DNA of 64,000 nt from Rhizomys pruinosus (GCA_009823505.1 VZQC01013876.1:23849-87848), one strand, 5' to 3'. Positions 23,545 through 38,500 are shown, numbered from the stretch's first letter. Numbers and translations are program-made. Notes: generated from the sequence alone by a model not told the origin.

Positions 23545-26500
23545 GGCCCCTGCGTAAGGATGACATGCAAATTCGTGAAGCTTTCCATAAAAAAAAAAGA
23601 AAATACACTATAACTATAATGAACATTATCATAATGATTATGAAGAACAACAATAAGCTATCTAACTTAGGATACAGTAAGTCCCAGCATGCTGGTACAT
23701 GCCTATAGCCCCAGGTCCTGGGAGTTAGAGGCAGGCAAATTGGAATTCAGTCAAGGCTGCCTAGGTTACATGAGAACTTGTCTCAAAAGACAGCAGTACA
23801 TGTTTGTAATTCCAGCGTCTGGGAGGCAGACATCTGTCTATGTAGCATAGAAAAATACTACTGCTTGAAGAATGAGAAGTAACTCAAAATAATACTACGT
23901 ACTGATAAACACGTGCTACCAAACCATTTCAGGGTATTAGCAAGCAACCCTTTGAATTAGATAAAGAATGACAAGTAGCACATTTCATATTATTTACCTT
24001 TAAAGAAAAGAAAGACCTTGCATTTTCTAGTCAATCTTGAGGCCATGTGCAATCCCTTAGTACAATTCACTTTTGGAAACTACTGCTCCAGAATTCTAAG
24101 AATGGTGTTTAAACACTTACCCTTAACTCTATTATCAGAGTAACTAAAAGCAGAGTAAATGCTTTCTTAGGCTCCGAAGGGTCAAGCTCTCTCTTAGATT
24201 TGGAAAGACCTTTGATGGCATCACATGCCTTCATCTCACTGACTCATACAAAAAAATCTCATAAAATACATGGGTAAGTATTTGAACAGATCACCTCTCT
24301 GTGATAGATTAGATATGAGTGAGGTCAGCTGGGCCACTGCTTAGGTCCTGTGACAGCCAGGTCATTGTTCTTGTCCCTGCCTGAATTCCCAATGAGGGTG
24401 TAGGGAGACTTACTAAGTCACCTGAAGAGCTGTGTCGCTTAACTGGATATTCTAATCCCCAAAGCTTTGGTGCTCCTTCTCCTCCCTGTTCTTCCCCTTC
24501 TCATTCTCTATCACACTCAGAACTCAAGCAAGATTCTACAGTCTATGTGGGGTTTCAGCATAGAGCTACAAGAACTTCAAGACATTTATTCAAACCAGTA
24601 AGTCAATTCTACAAATTATTAGCACTTTATATAGTTTTGGTTTTAGTTTAGGTGCATTTTCTATCTGCATTGAGATAGAAATAATTTTAGAGCTGGGTGT
24701 GGTGGCGCACACCTTTAATCCTAGCACTCAGGAGGCAGAGGCAGAGGCAGAGGCAGGCAGATCTCTGTGAGTTCAAGGCCAGCCTGGTCTACAGAGTGGG
24801 TTCCAGGACAGCTGGGGTTACAGGGAAACCCTGTCTCAAAAGACGAAAAAAAAAAAAAAAAGAATTTTAGAAAAGGCCAATACAGGGGCTGGAGAGATGG
24901 CTCAGCAGATAAGAGCACTTGCAGAGGACCTGGGTTTTATTCTCAGTACCCACATGGCTGCTAACAATCACCTGAAATTCCAGTTCCAGGGAACCTGATG
25001 CTGTCTTCTGACCTCCATGGACACTGTATGACATGCATGCACCTACCTACATGCACATAAATAAATACACTCATACATTCATACACATAAAATAAAAAAT
25101 AAATAAAATTAAAAAAAAGAAAAGGCCTATTTAGCTTATATAACAAGAATGACTCTAAGTGTATTGGTGCATACCTGTAATTCTAGAGGCCAGCCTAATA
25201 AACAATGAGATGCTGTCTCAACAACCACAAAACCCCTCAAAAAAAAAAATCAAACTGATTTTTCCCATAAATCTGTGATGAAAAGGTTTAAAATCATTTG
25301 GTAATTAGTACCATTCCATATACTCCATAAATATACATTTATATAATCAATCTACCTATCCGCCTGCCTCTGCCTCCAGAGTGCTGGGATTAAAGGCCAC
25401 CACACCCAGCATTTGAGATATAGTTAAGAAATTGCTAGGCTGGAGAGATGGCTCAGCTGTTAAGAGCACCGACCGCTCTTGCAGAGGGCCGAGGTTCGAT
25501 TCCCAGCACCCACGTGGCAGCTAAGAACCATCTTTAAGCTGGGTGTGGTGGTGCATGCCTTTAATCCTAGCACTTGGGAGGCAGAGGCAGGCGGATCTCT
25601 GTGAGTTCGAGGCCAGCCTGGTCTACAGAGTAAGTTCCAGGACAGCTGGGGCTATAGGGAGACCTTGTCTCAAAAAGACTAAAAAAAAAGAAATTGCTAG
25701 GCCTGGAGAGATGGCTCAGCTGTTACGAGCACTGATTGCTCTTGCAGAGTATATGGGTTCAATTTTTAGCACCAATATCACAGCTAACAGCTGTCTTTAA
25801 CTCCGGTTTCAGGGGATCCTATGCCACCTTCTGATCTTTGCAGGCATTGCACAACACGGTGCACTTATATGCATGCAAGAAATATACTCATATATATATA
25901 TATGAAAAAGATTATAATTGGAACAATTACGACTATAAGGGATTATCCAATATCAGCAGTTCCAAGTTTCATTTCAACTAAATAAGACATACGATAGAGG
26001 CTTTTATATGAGTTTGTAATTTGTTCTTTTTGTAGGAATAAGTATATAATGTTTTTATGAATAAGGTTTTACAATCAGGCTCTGCTAGCTCCATTAAAAA
26101 AATATAAGGTTGCCAGACATGGTGGCGCGCGCCTTTAATCCCAGCACTCGGGAGGCAGAAGCAGGCGGATCTCTGTGAGTTCAAGGCCAGCCTGGTCTAC
26201 ATAGTGAGTTCCAGGACAGCTGGGGCTACAGGGAGACCCTGTTTCAAAAAGAGAGAAAAAAAAAAAGATAAGATCTAATACCAAAAATGAACCCTGAGGT
26301 AAAGTGGACTTTGGATATAACATGGCTATGTAGGTCCATCAATTAAGAGAAATGTACTAGTTTGCTGGGGGATATTGATAATGGAGAGCTATTAATGTGG
26401 GAGGGCAGAAGTTTAGGGAAATCTGTTGTGCTGTGAATCAAAACTGCTTTAAAAAGACTTTGGGCTCTCGGTCTTAGCACCATCTTCTTTGAAACGTCTG

Positions 26501-29500
26501 CGTCTGCGCTATGAGAGTGAAGTGGAGAAGAAACGAATTCGTAGGCTGAAGCGCAAGAGAAGAAAGATGAGGCGGAGGTCCAAGTAAACGAAGTTGTGCA
26601 CCCAGGGAGGCTGCAAGAGCCGAAGTAAGGAATGCTGTGAGCCCGGGGCGCTGGTGCAAATCATCAGACTGAGCTACTGTTGAGAATGCGCCCCACTGGA
26701 TTTGGAACTTCATCCGATCACCAGGACCACCTACCACTGAGAACTGGCCCTGCCTACACCCAAACAGCCCCCACTGGCCCTTCTCCCTGGACCTGTGGCA
26801 TTGTGGACTAGTTCTGTTCTCACTTGTGACCAAGAGTAACTGTGTACAATAAATCATCTTTTGCTGTCTCAGCTGGAAAAAAAAAAAAGATTTTGGGGGT
26901 GGTCTGGAAAGATGGCTCAGTAGTTAAAAGCAGTGGCTGTTCTTGCGTAGGACCTGGGTTCAGTTTCCCAGCATCCATATGGTGGCTAACCACCATCCAT
27001 ACCTCCAGTTCCAGGGGATCTGATACCTTCTGACATCTACAGGCACTGCACAACATGGATGGATTTACACACATGCAGGCAATATACTCAAACACATAAA
27101 ATAAATATAATAAGTAAAAGATTAAAAAAATAGTTTTTAGGGAAACAAAAGGGAAGCATTTTTCCTTTTCTGACTTTAAAATGTGTTTAACATTATTTTG
27201 AATCCTTTTTAAATGTCTGGTAGAAATTTATTCACCAGGAAATTGTGTGGTTTGTAAATTGGGTTAGTGTGAAAATTTTTGATAATGGATTAGCTTTACT
27301 TAATACATACATGGCTATTAATATTTATTTCCCCTTAGCATGTTTTTAATAGGTTGTAGTTTTCAAGAAATGTGTTTACCTAGGTTATATAGTTTATTGG
27401 CATAAAGATAGATATAGATCAAATTCCCTTAATCAATTTAATGGAAAAACCCATTTTTTTATCTCTCACTGTGGAATTTTACATTTTTTCCTCTATGTAG
27501 ATTAGTCTACTTTGGAGTTTGTTGATATCATCTTTTTAGAGATGAAGATCTATGCCCTGATAAAGCTCTCTTGTTCTACTTTGTTGCTGATGGTAGAATT
27601 TTACAATCAAACTAACATCAAGTTTCCCTTCAAGCATTTAAGAATCTGGGGGCTGGAGCTGCTGAGGTATGGGGAGGTAGGGTCGTGCTTTGTTTACATG
27701 AGGCCCCGACCTCATCCCTAGCACTAAGAAAGTAATGTTTGGCTTTGCCCAAAGAAAGGTATGGCTCTGTATCTAGCTCCTTAGAGATGACACTATTTAA
27801 GAAATTTCAGGGGCTAGAGAGATGGCTCAGCAGTTAAAAGCACTGACTGCTCTTGAAGAGGACCCAGCACCCACATGGCGACTAAGAACCGTCTTAGTCC
27901 AGGCGGATCTCTGTGAGTTCAAGGCCAGCCTGGTCTACATATCGAGCTCCTAGCCAGCTGGGACCCTGTCTCAAAAAGACCAAGAAATAAAAAAAAATAA
28001 ATAAATAAAAATAAAAAAGGAAAAAAAATTTCAAAGCTTTAAGTGTGATGGACCTACACCTCAAATTTCATAGTAATGAAGTGGCTCATGGATTGTCCAT
28101 CATTTCTGATCAATTTAGTTCTCTGTTCCTATGGTAACAACTTTTCACTGTACTCCCTAAAATAGGATAATTCTTCTGTGATAGTCCTTGAATCAGTCTA
28201 GCAGATGAACTACAAGTAATTATCAGTAAGAGGCATCTCCTTAGTAAGCACTGAGGTAAAGATCAAGTTTAAAGATGCATATTTTATGAACTTAAAAGGC
28301 TAATGTGATCAATGATATATAACCCCAAAACTCTCAGCTTGAAACTGCATATAATGTTGCTACAGTGCCAAATTTAGCACTTGGCAGTCATCCACTAAGA
28401 TTTTTCTGTATACCATTTTTAGAAATCACTGTGCTATTTCAAATGAGACATGCATGGTAGTATTAAACAATAAAAAGACCCATTCCTGTGATGTAATCTA
28501 TAAGTGAAATAGAAAAGCACACTTTACTGAGCTTAATATACTGAAGAAACAAAATTTAATTAGGTTAGATTATTTAGATAGAATTTATGCACTCTCCACT
28601 ATTAGCCAACATGTATTCATAATCAAAGTATCTGGAGATGCATAATGCAAAAGAATTAAAATACGAAATTCATACATTAGTTGAGTCCTGAGAATTATAA
28701 AATAATGTGGCCTATAAGTTAAGAATGAGACAGAAAATGTCAACCTGCATTCAATCACTTTTTTTAAATGTATACTTTTAATTTTTTTATTATTTTTTCA
28801 TGTGTATGAATGTACTGTCTGCAGGTAGGTTGGTGCACCTGTGTCGTGCAATGCCGCGGAGGTCAGAAGAGGGTGTCGGATTCCCCTGGAACTGTAGTTA
28901 AAGACAGTTCTTAGCTGCCATGTGGGTGCTGGGAATCGAACCCGGGTCCCCTGTAAGAGCAGATGGTGCTCTTAACTGCTGAGCCATCTCTCCAGCCCCA
29001 TTCAATCACTTCTTACAAGATACTGGAATAGCAATTAAGTATTTGGCATTTAGGATTCACTTTATTCTTGATGAGAAAACACTCATGTCCCTATTTGTTG
29101 GACTGACCTTTTGTGTACATAAGAATTCATCTGTTGCCTAGTAAGAGTCTACTATAGATCTTTCTAGCATTAGACCTTTTGGTTCCTCATGTTTTTTAAG
29201 TTCTTTCAGGACTATAGGTTTTACTTAAAAAAACCCCACAATTATTTCCTCCAACAATTGTAAGGGCTATTAATTTTAGTGCTTGTTAAGAACCTACTGC
29301 TCTTGCAGAGGACCTGAGTTTGGTTCCCAGCACCCACTTCAGGCAGCTCACAATGGCCTCCAGCTCCAGGGAGGACCTCCTTCTTTGGGCATTTGCACTC
29401 AGCACTTACATGCCCTACACTGACAAATACACTTAATTTAAAATAATAGAAATAAATCTTTAAAAATTAAATTTGGAAAATATTTCATTATTGCCAAATC

Positions 29501-32500
29501 AATATGATTAAATTACTTTATGATGAACAAGCACTAATGAATAGCTCAAACAAAAGTCTCTTTAGAAACTTACTTAATGTATACAATATTTGTGCTATGA
29601 CCTTACCTTTTTTTGATGGTTTTGGCAGTACAACTGGGCCAGGTTCTATGTGGTCATAAAAATTACTCATGGCTTTTGGATCAAAGTTTCCTAAAAAGAA
29701 ATGAAAATCATAGGTATTTAGAAGTTTTTAAATTTAATCTTTGTAAAAGGAAACATATTAATGAAACATGTAGGAAAAGAAAATGTTTTCTGGGGTGTCA
29801 AACTTCATTAGCTATCCTCTTTTCTTTATGGTTGTGAGAAAAGATCCAAGAAGATCATTAAACCAGTGTTTGTCTACAGTGTATTACTCACAAAGAACAT
29901 TTCTAGTGAGAAGGCTAGTATCCTTAGGCAGGGTTCAGCATCATTTGGGGCATTTGAAGAGGTAAAGGAAGAAGAGAAAAAAAAGGAATGGTGGACATGT
30001 TTATTTTGTTTTTGGTCTTTTGAGATATGTGCTATCACACCAGGCCTTGCAGAAAAAAATATGAAAGAACATAAATGGTAAAGCGTCCTTCCATAATTTA
30101 TCTTAATTTTTTTTTACCAGAAAGCCATATAAGGAAGAAGCCAAACATTTAAGTTAAATGAGCCTATGGACTTATCAACGATGATATTGTATCAGCTGTA
30201 GTACTAACCAGGCCCTGAGAACTGTTTTCGTCTTGAAAAGCTCACTCCTGAGTTAGAGTCTGTACAGCCACACATCGTATTGCGGCTCCCGCAAGGTTAG
30301 TTCCCATTCACTGCCAGTCCTGGCTCTCACCTTCACTTCTGCCCTCTGCTTGCCACATACAATCTCACCTGATGTTGGCCACACAGGATACTGTATTAAT
30401 CTCCTGTTTTTGAGACTTGACTCCCACCACCCCCCACAATGAAAAGTTTCATTACCCAAAATAAAAAATTAAGCTGCTTTTCATCATCTCATGCAATAAT
30501 TTATTTGCATCTAGTTGAAAATGCATACACCCCAAAAGTTTCTAAGAATCTATACTATATTTCCAACCTAGAGCAAGGAAAAGTATAATTTACCATAAAA
30601 TAGCTATGTTTGGATTCCTTAAGTACTTCTAAAGAACCAAAAAGACCTCATTTAATCAGTACAGACCAAACTTCAGCTCTTTACTTAAAAAAACCTTAAT
30701 AGTAGTTTCTTTTGTAGGTCCAAATGTTTTATCCACTTGAATATGCTGTTTCAAGAGAATTTTCTAAAATTCTTAAAGCTCACAATGCTACTTGATATGT
30801 TAATTGCTAGGTATGTATTCTTTTTATTTATGTTACAGGTGATGTTCCAATATGTAGTTCACATAAAGCTTATTGTAAATAACCTAAAAAAATGCTAGTG
30901 ATTCTCGTTTTGCTTCAGAGACCATGCCAGTTAAAAAAGTTGATGTAATAGTATAGTAGCATATAAATGATTTATATAACCTGCACATTACGCATACTGC
31001 TTCTTTCATTGATTAAAGCTAGTAGGCTATATGATGACACTTTTGAAAATATTTTTTTTTGGTATTTTTGAGACAGGGTCTCCCTATAGCCCTAGCTATC
31101 CTGGAACTCATTATGTAGACCAAGCTGGCCTTCAACTCACAGAGATCTGCCTGCCTCTGCCTCCCGAGTGCTGGGATTACAGGCGTGTGCCATTACGTCC
31201 AGCTGAAAATAATTTTAAGAGAACCTGATTAGGTAGATTAACTTTTGGTTCATATAGTTCCATGAATTTTTTACTGTTTCATACTGCATTATATACTCTT
31301 AAAGTACTGTAGAAGCTCTCTTATTGGCCATAATCAAGAATATTAAATTTGGAAGGCTAATTAAAACAAAGAAAAATTTGTTAAGAAAAATTACACATCA
31401 ACCTTAATATAAGAGGAATATAATGAAATCTTTTTTTTTCTATTTTTCTTACTGAGGTGCTGGATACTGAAATTCCTAGGGCCTATGTATGTTATGCAGG
31501 CATCGTACCACTGAAATATATCCTCCCAACAATACAGCCTTGATTTTGGACAGTGACCTAAAGCAAATGTCAGCAAAGCTTCTCTCAAAGGCCAGACAGT
31601 AGGAATCTCAGTTGTAAGCCTTCAACTCTGTCCTTGAAAAAAATCAAAAGAAGCCATAGACACTAGGTAAACAAATGGGCAGAGCTGTTTCCTTAAAACT
31701 TTTATTTACAGAATCAGGGACTAGGGCCTTAGTTTGCTGAACAATGATCTGTAATTCTGTGTTTTGAGTTCTTTAGCATGTAATAAGTAATAAACTAAGA
31801 ACACTTGTAAGTCATTTTGAATATAAAATTCATTTATAGTTTTATAAATTCTCCCCTTAACCTTTTCTACTAGTTTTCCCCCAAATCTAGTTAATAGCTC
31901 CTATATTTTTTTTTATATTGAACTCTTAAAAATTGTCTTTGGCTTTTACACAGAGTGAAGCTTTCTCATAGATTCAAGTTAGGCTACCTATTAATATGAT
32001 GAGCTGTGTAAATGAAAGCTAAGAGAGCTTCTACTGTAGTCTATAGAATTTCCTTTAAACCTAGAACACTTTACTTTGGGATCCCTATTTTTTCACAATA
32101 TTCGTCTTATTATTAAAATCAATTTACAAAATATTACTATTAAATGACTATAAACAGATATATGCAATGTTACAACAGAATAGTTCAATGCTAAGAACAA
32201 ACTGTGAAATTTCCAAAGTAAAATCTTTTTTTTGACACCCTGATCCATCATCATGGAGTACTGGAATCTGTTTAAAGGCAGGATTATAGTCTTATAATGG
32301 ATAAAACCTGTCTCTTAAATCTATAAAACCAAAATATTGCTATTGAAGCAGTTTAAAATACCACACTATTACTTATGGTTTACCAAATAATCAAGTCTAT
32401 ACCTCTAGATTGAAGGAGGTCAACTTCTTTCAGTGTACAGTCAACATTTATCTGGAGTTGTCTGTTCATGCTTCTCAATCTTGTCATTTCCTCAGGCTAG

Positions 32501-35500
32501 TAAGAAAGGACCCAAAATAGCAATTGTGGGAAAGTCATTATCAAGCCCAACATTTAAGAATTGTGTTTCTCATTAGTTGATCTGATTGGGTATTACCAAG
32601 AATACGGCCTTGTCAAAGAGAGCCTATGTAAAATCTTCTATGTATGTTTTTGAAGTAATAGGTAAAATGGAAACATCAGCATGGCCACATACAAATGAAA
32701 GTTGCATACAGTGGCCAGGTCCAAAATGGGACTGTGCTCTATCATACAAACTACTACCACTGTAATACAGTACAGAGAATATTTTTTATGTGTTCATGGT
32801 AAGGGAAAGTACAAGAAACCACCTTTTAAACAAGCAGTGCTCAAGATTTTAGTCATATCTAGCCTGGTAAAGGTCAGAGCTTACTTAGCATCAGGTATTG
32901 GATTTACCAGGATTCACTTGCTCTTACTGCTAAAGGAAGCTTTAAGGTAGACAGTATTACACCAATTTATTGAGGAAAAACTAAGGCATAAAAAGGTAAA
33001 TTTCTCAAAGATAAAAAGCTAGTAACTGGTAGAACCAGGACTTATACAGGTCAATAGAAATTCACATAGATATATTTGACCTCTTTCTAGGTAAACTGAA
33101 ACATTTTAGCACATAGAAACTTCAGGTACTCAATGGACTCCTCTATTTCTTGTGCTTCAACCTTTCCAGCCCATTCCACTCCTTCCATTTTTCAGGAGCT
33201 CATGTGAGTCAGTGAAATAAGAAGAGATACAGAAGCTACAGAAAAAGTAATCTTTCCTTTTCTTTTGAGACAGGGTCTCCCTGTCTCCCCAGCAGGACTG
33301 GAACTCACTATGTAGACCAGGCTGACCTCGATCTTACAGAGATCCACCTGTTCCTGCTTCCTAAGTGCTGGGATTAAAGGCATATGCCACTATGCCTGGC
33401 TTCCTATACCGTTCTTAATTTCTTTACTATTTCTGTATTTAGATTCTAGAGGCATGGATATTGAAGTTTTTAGCACAGCTCAGGCATTAACTAGGGTAAT
33501 TTTACCTATGAAAAGTAAAAAAGTTAAAATATCTCCTAATTAAAACAAAAGGGAAACCCTATGCATTTTATTACACGCATTTACATGTATTTTAATAAAC
33601 ACTAAACAGATTAATAATGGATAAAAATGAGCAGAAAGAATATCTTAGTTCACAAAAATCCAAGACTGTACACTGTTTGGAGATAGCAACAGTTAGTGGG
33701 AAGCCCCAGAAACTAGCAGGGATCAAAAGTTCAAAATAGTAATGTAAAAGGCCTAATAAGAAGTCTAACCCCTTAGAATGGTAGAGGAACAACTGGAAAA
33801 AATGCACTGCAAATATTTATTAGAAACTGCTTTTCTTTCCTCATTCCTTTTGACAAAATGTGGGATGTTAATGTGTAAAATGCTTATGCCTTGCCTACCA
33901 AGCAATATTAAAATAAGTGTGACACCCATGCTTGAGCATTTATATGAATGATCCCATCCTCCTAGGAACATATAAAATAACCACAGTTTTGTGCCCGTTT
34001 AGTACCCTGGGGCTGATTCTTACATTTTCTTGTAAGAAATATCTTACATATTTATTTTGGGGATAAGATGGTGTTTTAGGCTCTGAATATGACACTATGT
34101 AACTATGTATGGAAATACTATAATACATTTTACAGTCTTTACAACCAAGAGGCTAATACACAATACTTATAAATAAAGACCACTCTCAAGACAGGCTCAT
34201 TTCCACAGTGGAAGCACTTTAATGCATTCAACTTTCGATCTATCTGTAAGATTCTTTTCTCGTAGCTTCTGATTAAATTTGAGGTAGGATAACTATTTTT
34301 GAGAATGGTCATTTACCAAAAGTACACTATTTTCATGATTTACTATGTATACTTTAGATTTGTAAGAAAATAGAATTTTTGTATCTGATATTTGAAAATG
34401 AAAAATTCCAAGTGCTTTCCCAGTCAACTGTTTTAGAACCTTTAAAAAGTAGTCTCATAGACACCAACTCTGAAGAACACTGATGTTCTTGGTGGATTGG
34501 CCCCAATTATGCATCTAGCACGCAAGCTGTGAACTAGTTCAAAAATTCAATTAGAATAGGATAATCTGGGGGACAGGACAATTGGCAGCTCTCTGCTTAT
34601 TAGAATCTTATTTTTCAAGGTAAAACTCTCAATTCTCCCTCCTCCGAAAGTGAGTCTCAAATGCACATCTCTTTGAGAGATGACATCTTATGAACCATTT
34701 AATACAATGTCAGAAATAGTGAATTAAAGAAAAATGACCCCATCATACAGTCTTCCTATTGTTACATTACTACCACTCAAAATTTCTGCAACTGTACATA
34801 AGCCAGTCAGAAATATAAAATTTTTATACATGGATTGGTAAGAAATTATTTGTTTGAAAATCTGAAAACGGTAATATGTGCTCATTTGCATGTGTCAATT
34901 TTCTAGTATTCCTATACACAAGTGGGACAATTACAAGGATAGCCACTTTATGAGTATCTACTCTGACCAAGGCACACTGTCTCTTTATGTGGACAATATT
35001 ATAAGGTACTTGTAATAATTCCCTTTACATATGGGAAGTTAGTATAGCCCATAAGTGCCAGAGCTGTTCTGATTCCAAATTTGATATGGGTATTCCTTCA
35101 AATGGGACTCAATGAACAAACTAGAAATTCTGACTAAATGATTTCTTGATTCCTACGTATGTTCTTAAAAGGAAATCAGTTTTGCAAAATGCTTCAGATT
35201 TGTGTATATATTTTAAGCAAAAATTTCCCAGAATTTTAAACTAAGTCACTTTGTAAGAACACTTAACTATTTGTTAGGCATTTTGTAACTTACTTAACAT
35301 ACCTCATGCAATGCTAAAGAAAAATTCCTTAACATGGGCACCCTATGAGAAAATAAGCACAAAACATGCCACTTATCTGAGGATCTATAAGTGACTTGAG
35401 AGAAGTAGGGTTCAAATATGCATGTGACTTAAAAAACCCAATTTCCATCTTTACTTCAATGTATACAGATAACTACCTCTCAGCCACATACTCCCTATTG

Positions 35501-38500
35501 TCTTCCATTTCAGTCTACGTCTGCAGGAGGAACATAAGGCTCACAAGAACTATCAATTTCTATAGGTAGGTGATTGGCTACACATGGTTTATTATACTAT
35601 TCTGCTTACTTTATTTTTAACCAACCCTCCCTCCCTCCCTCCTTCCTTCCTCCTTCCTTTCTTTTTTGATCTTTTTGAGACGGGGTCTCCTTGTAGCCCC
35701 AGCAGACCTGGAACTCACTATGTAGACCAGGCTGGCTTTGAACTCATAGAGATCCACCTGCCTCTACCTCCCAAGTACTGGGACTAAAGACGTGTGTGTA
35801 CTACCATGCCTAGCTTTAACTTTTTACTATAGAGAATTAAAAAAAAAAAAAAAAAAAAAAAAATGCTGAGCATTCTCACCAGCCCCATCTCAATCCACTT
35901 CTTACAAGATACTGGAATAGCAATTAAGTATTTGGCATTTAGGATTCACTTTATTCTTGATGAGAAAACACTCATGTCCCTATTTGTTGGACTGACCTTT
36001 TGTGTACATAAGAATTCATCTGTTGCCTAGTAAGAGTCTACTATAGATCTTTCTAGCATTATAGGACCTTTGGTTCCTCACATTTTTTTAATTCTTTCAA
36101 GTAAAAAAAAAAAAAAAAAAAAACCCCCCCCAAATTTATTTCCTTCAACAATGTAAAAGGCTATAATTTTCTGCTTCTTAAAGAAACCTACTTGCTCTTC
36201 AGAGGACCTGAAGTTTGGTTTTCCCAGCACCCCACTTCAGGCCCAGCTCACAACAATGGCCTCCCGCTCCAGGGAGGACCTCCTTCTTTGGGCATTTGCA
36301 CTCAGCACTTACATGCCCTACACTGACAAATACACTCTTAATTAAAAATCAAGAAATAATCTTTAAAAAATTAAATTTGAATTCATATTTCATTATTGCC
36401 AAATCAATATGATTAAATTACTTTATGATGAACAAGCACTAATGAATAGCTCAAACAAAAGTCTCTTTAGAAACTTACTTAATGTATACAATATTTGTGC
36501 TATGACCTTACCTTTTTTTGATGGTTTTGGCAGTACAACTGGGCCAGGTTCTATGTGGTCATAAAAATTACTCATGGCTTTTGGATCAAAGTTCCTAATT
36601 CCAAAGAACTGAAACTGGTATTTAATTTTGTATTAATTTAAAAATTTTTTAAAAAAAAAAAATTTTTTTTTGTTTTTTTTTTTTTTAAATTTAATTTTGT
36701 TTATAAAAGGAAACATTATTAATGACACAGTAGGGAAAAAGAAAATGTTTTCTGGGGTGTCAAACTTCATTAGCTATCCTCTTTTCTTTATGGTTGTGAG
36801 AAAAGATCCAAGAAGATCATTAAACCAGTGTTTGTCTACAGTGTATTACTCACAAAGAACATTTCTAGTGAGAAGAAGGCGGTAGATCCTTAGGCCCCCA
36901 GGGTTTAGGGTTTTTTTTTCTTTGTTCGTTTGCTTCTACTTCATTGATTTCACATCATTTGGGGCATTTGAAGAGGTAAAGGAAGAAGAGAAAAAAAACA
37001 AAAAGGAAACTGGTGGGACTGTGGCATGTTATTTTGTTTTTTGGGTTCTTTTGAGGATATGTGCTATTCACACCAGGCCTTTTGCAGGAAAAAAATAATT
37101 GAAAGAGAACATAAATGGTTAATTAATTTTTTAATTATTATTTTTTTTTTTTTTTTTTTTTTTTTATCTTAATTTTTTTTTACCAAGTATCATTTTTATT
37201 ATAAGGAAAGGGAAGAAACAGAAAGAAGCCAAACATTTAAGTTAAATGAGCCTATGGACTTATCAACGATGATATTGTATCAGCTGTAGTACTAACCAGG
37301 CCCTGAGAACTGTTTTCGTCTTGAAAAGCTCACTCCTGAGTTAGAGTCTGTACAGCCACACATCGTATTGCGGCTCCCGCAAGGTTAGTTCCCATTCACT
37401 GCCAGTCCTGGCTCTCACCTTCACTTCTGCCCTCTGCTTGCCACATACAATCTCACCTGATGTTGGCCACACAGGATACTGTATTAATCTCCTGTTTTTG
37501 AGACTTGACTCCCACCACCCCCCACAATGAAAAGTTTCATCTACCCAAAAATAAAAAATTAATTAAAAGCTGCTTTTCATCATCTCATGCAATAATTTAT
37601 TTGCATCTAGTTGAAAATGCATACACCCCAAAAGTTTCTAAGAATCTATACTATATTTCCAACCTAGAGCAAGGAAAAGTATAATTTACCATAAAATAGC
37701 TATGTTTGGATTCCTTAAGTACTTCTAAAGAACCAAAAAGACCTCATTTAATCAGTACAGACCAAACTTCAGCTCTTTACTTAAAAAAACCTTAATAGTA
37801 GTTTCTTTTGTAGGTCCAAATGTTTTATCCACTTGAATATGCTGTTTCAAGGTGGAATTTTCTAAAATTCTTTAAAGCTCATACAATATTGCTACTGATA
37901 TTGTTATTGCTAGGTATGTATTCTTTTTATTTATGTTACAGGTTGATGTTCCAATATGTATTTCACTAAAGCTTATTGTAAAAATAACCTAAACCATGCT
38001 ATGATTTCTCCGGTTTTGGCTTCAGGGAGTACCATGCCAGTAAAAAAAAAAGTTTTTGAGTTAGTGATGCTCATAGTATATACATATAAATGATTTATTC
38101 CTACAACCTGCCAACATTACGCATACTGCTTCTTTCATTGATATTAAGGTATTTCATTTTATTTTATTAAAAAAAAAAAAAAAAAAATTTTTTTTTGGTT
38201 TATTTTTTGAGACAGGGTTCTCCCCATAGCTCCTCCTCGCTACCTGGAACTCATAATGTATGTAGGCCAAGCTTGGCCCTTTTGAACTCACAAGGATCTG
38301 CCGGCCTCTGCCTCCCGAGTGGGGAGGCTGGGAATTACAGGCGTGTGCCATTACGTCCAGCTGAATGAAAAATAATTTTAAGAGAAACCTGATTAGGTAG
38401 ATTAAACTTTTTTGGTTTAGATTCGTTCATGAATTTTTTACTTGTTTCATACTGCATTATATTACTTTCTCTTAAATTACTGTATAAGCTCTCTTATTGG

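Larger units (their letters stand above)
28977..33364. repeat. 4.4-kb block, clean copy (holds TAB3 exons 4 and 5)
   Basis: 4,388 bp homologous over its full length to 35,864-40,721 in direct orientation, with 2.5 kb between them. It starts inside the end of a B2 SINE (28,761-28,999) and stops inside a B1 SINE. Its SINEs are well formed and its exons in frame, so this is the better version of the sequence. Confidence 0.9.

Noticed and set aside
23488..23589. Functional U6 snRNA gene
   Set aside because: Substitutions in conserved positions, poly-A instead of poly-T end, a target duplication, and no promoter elements upstream.
30253..30459. 68-codon minus-strand frame in intron 4
   Set aside because: Identical in both copies of the duplicated block, but no family resemblance, no splice logic and TAB3 is complete without it.
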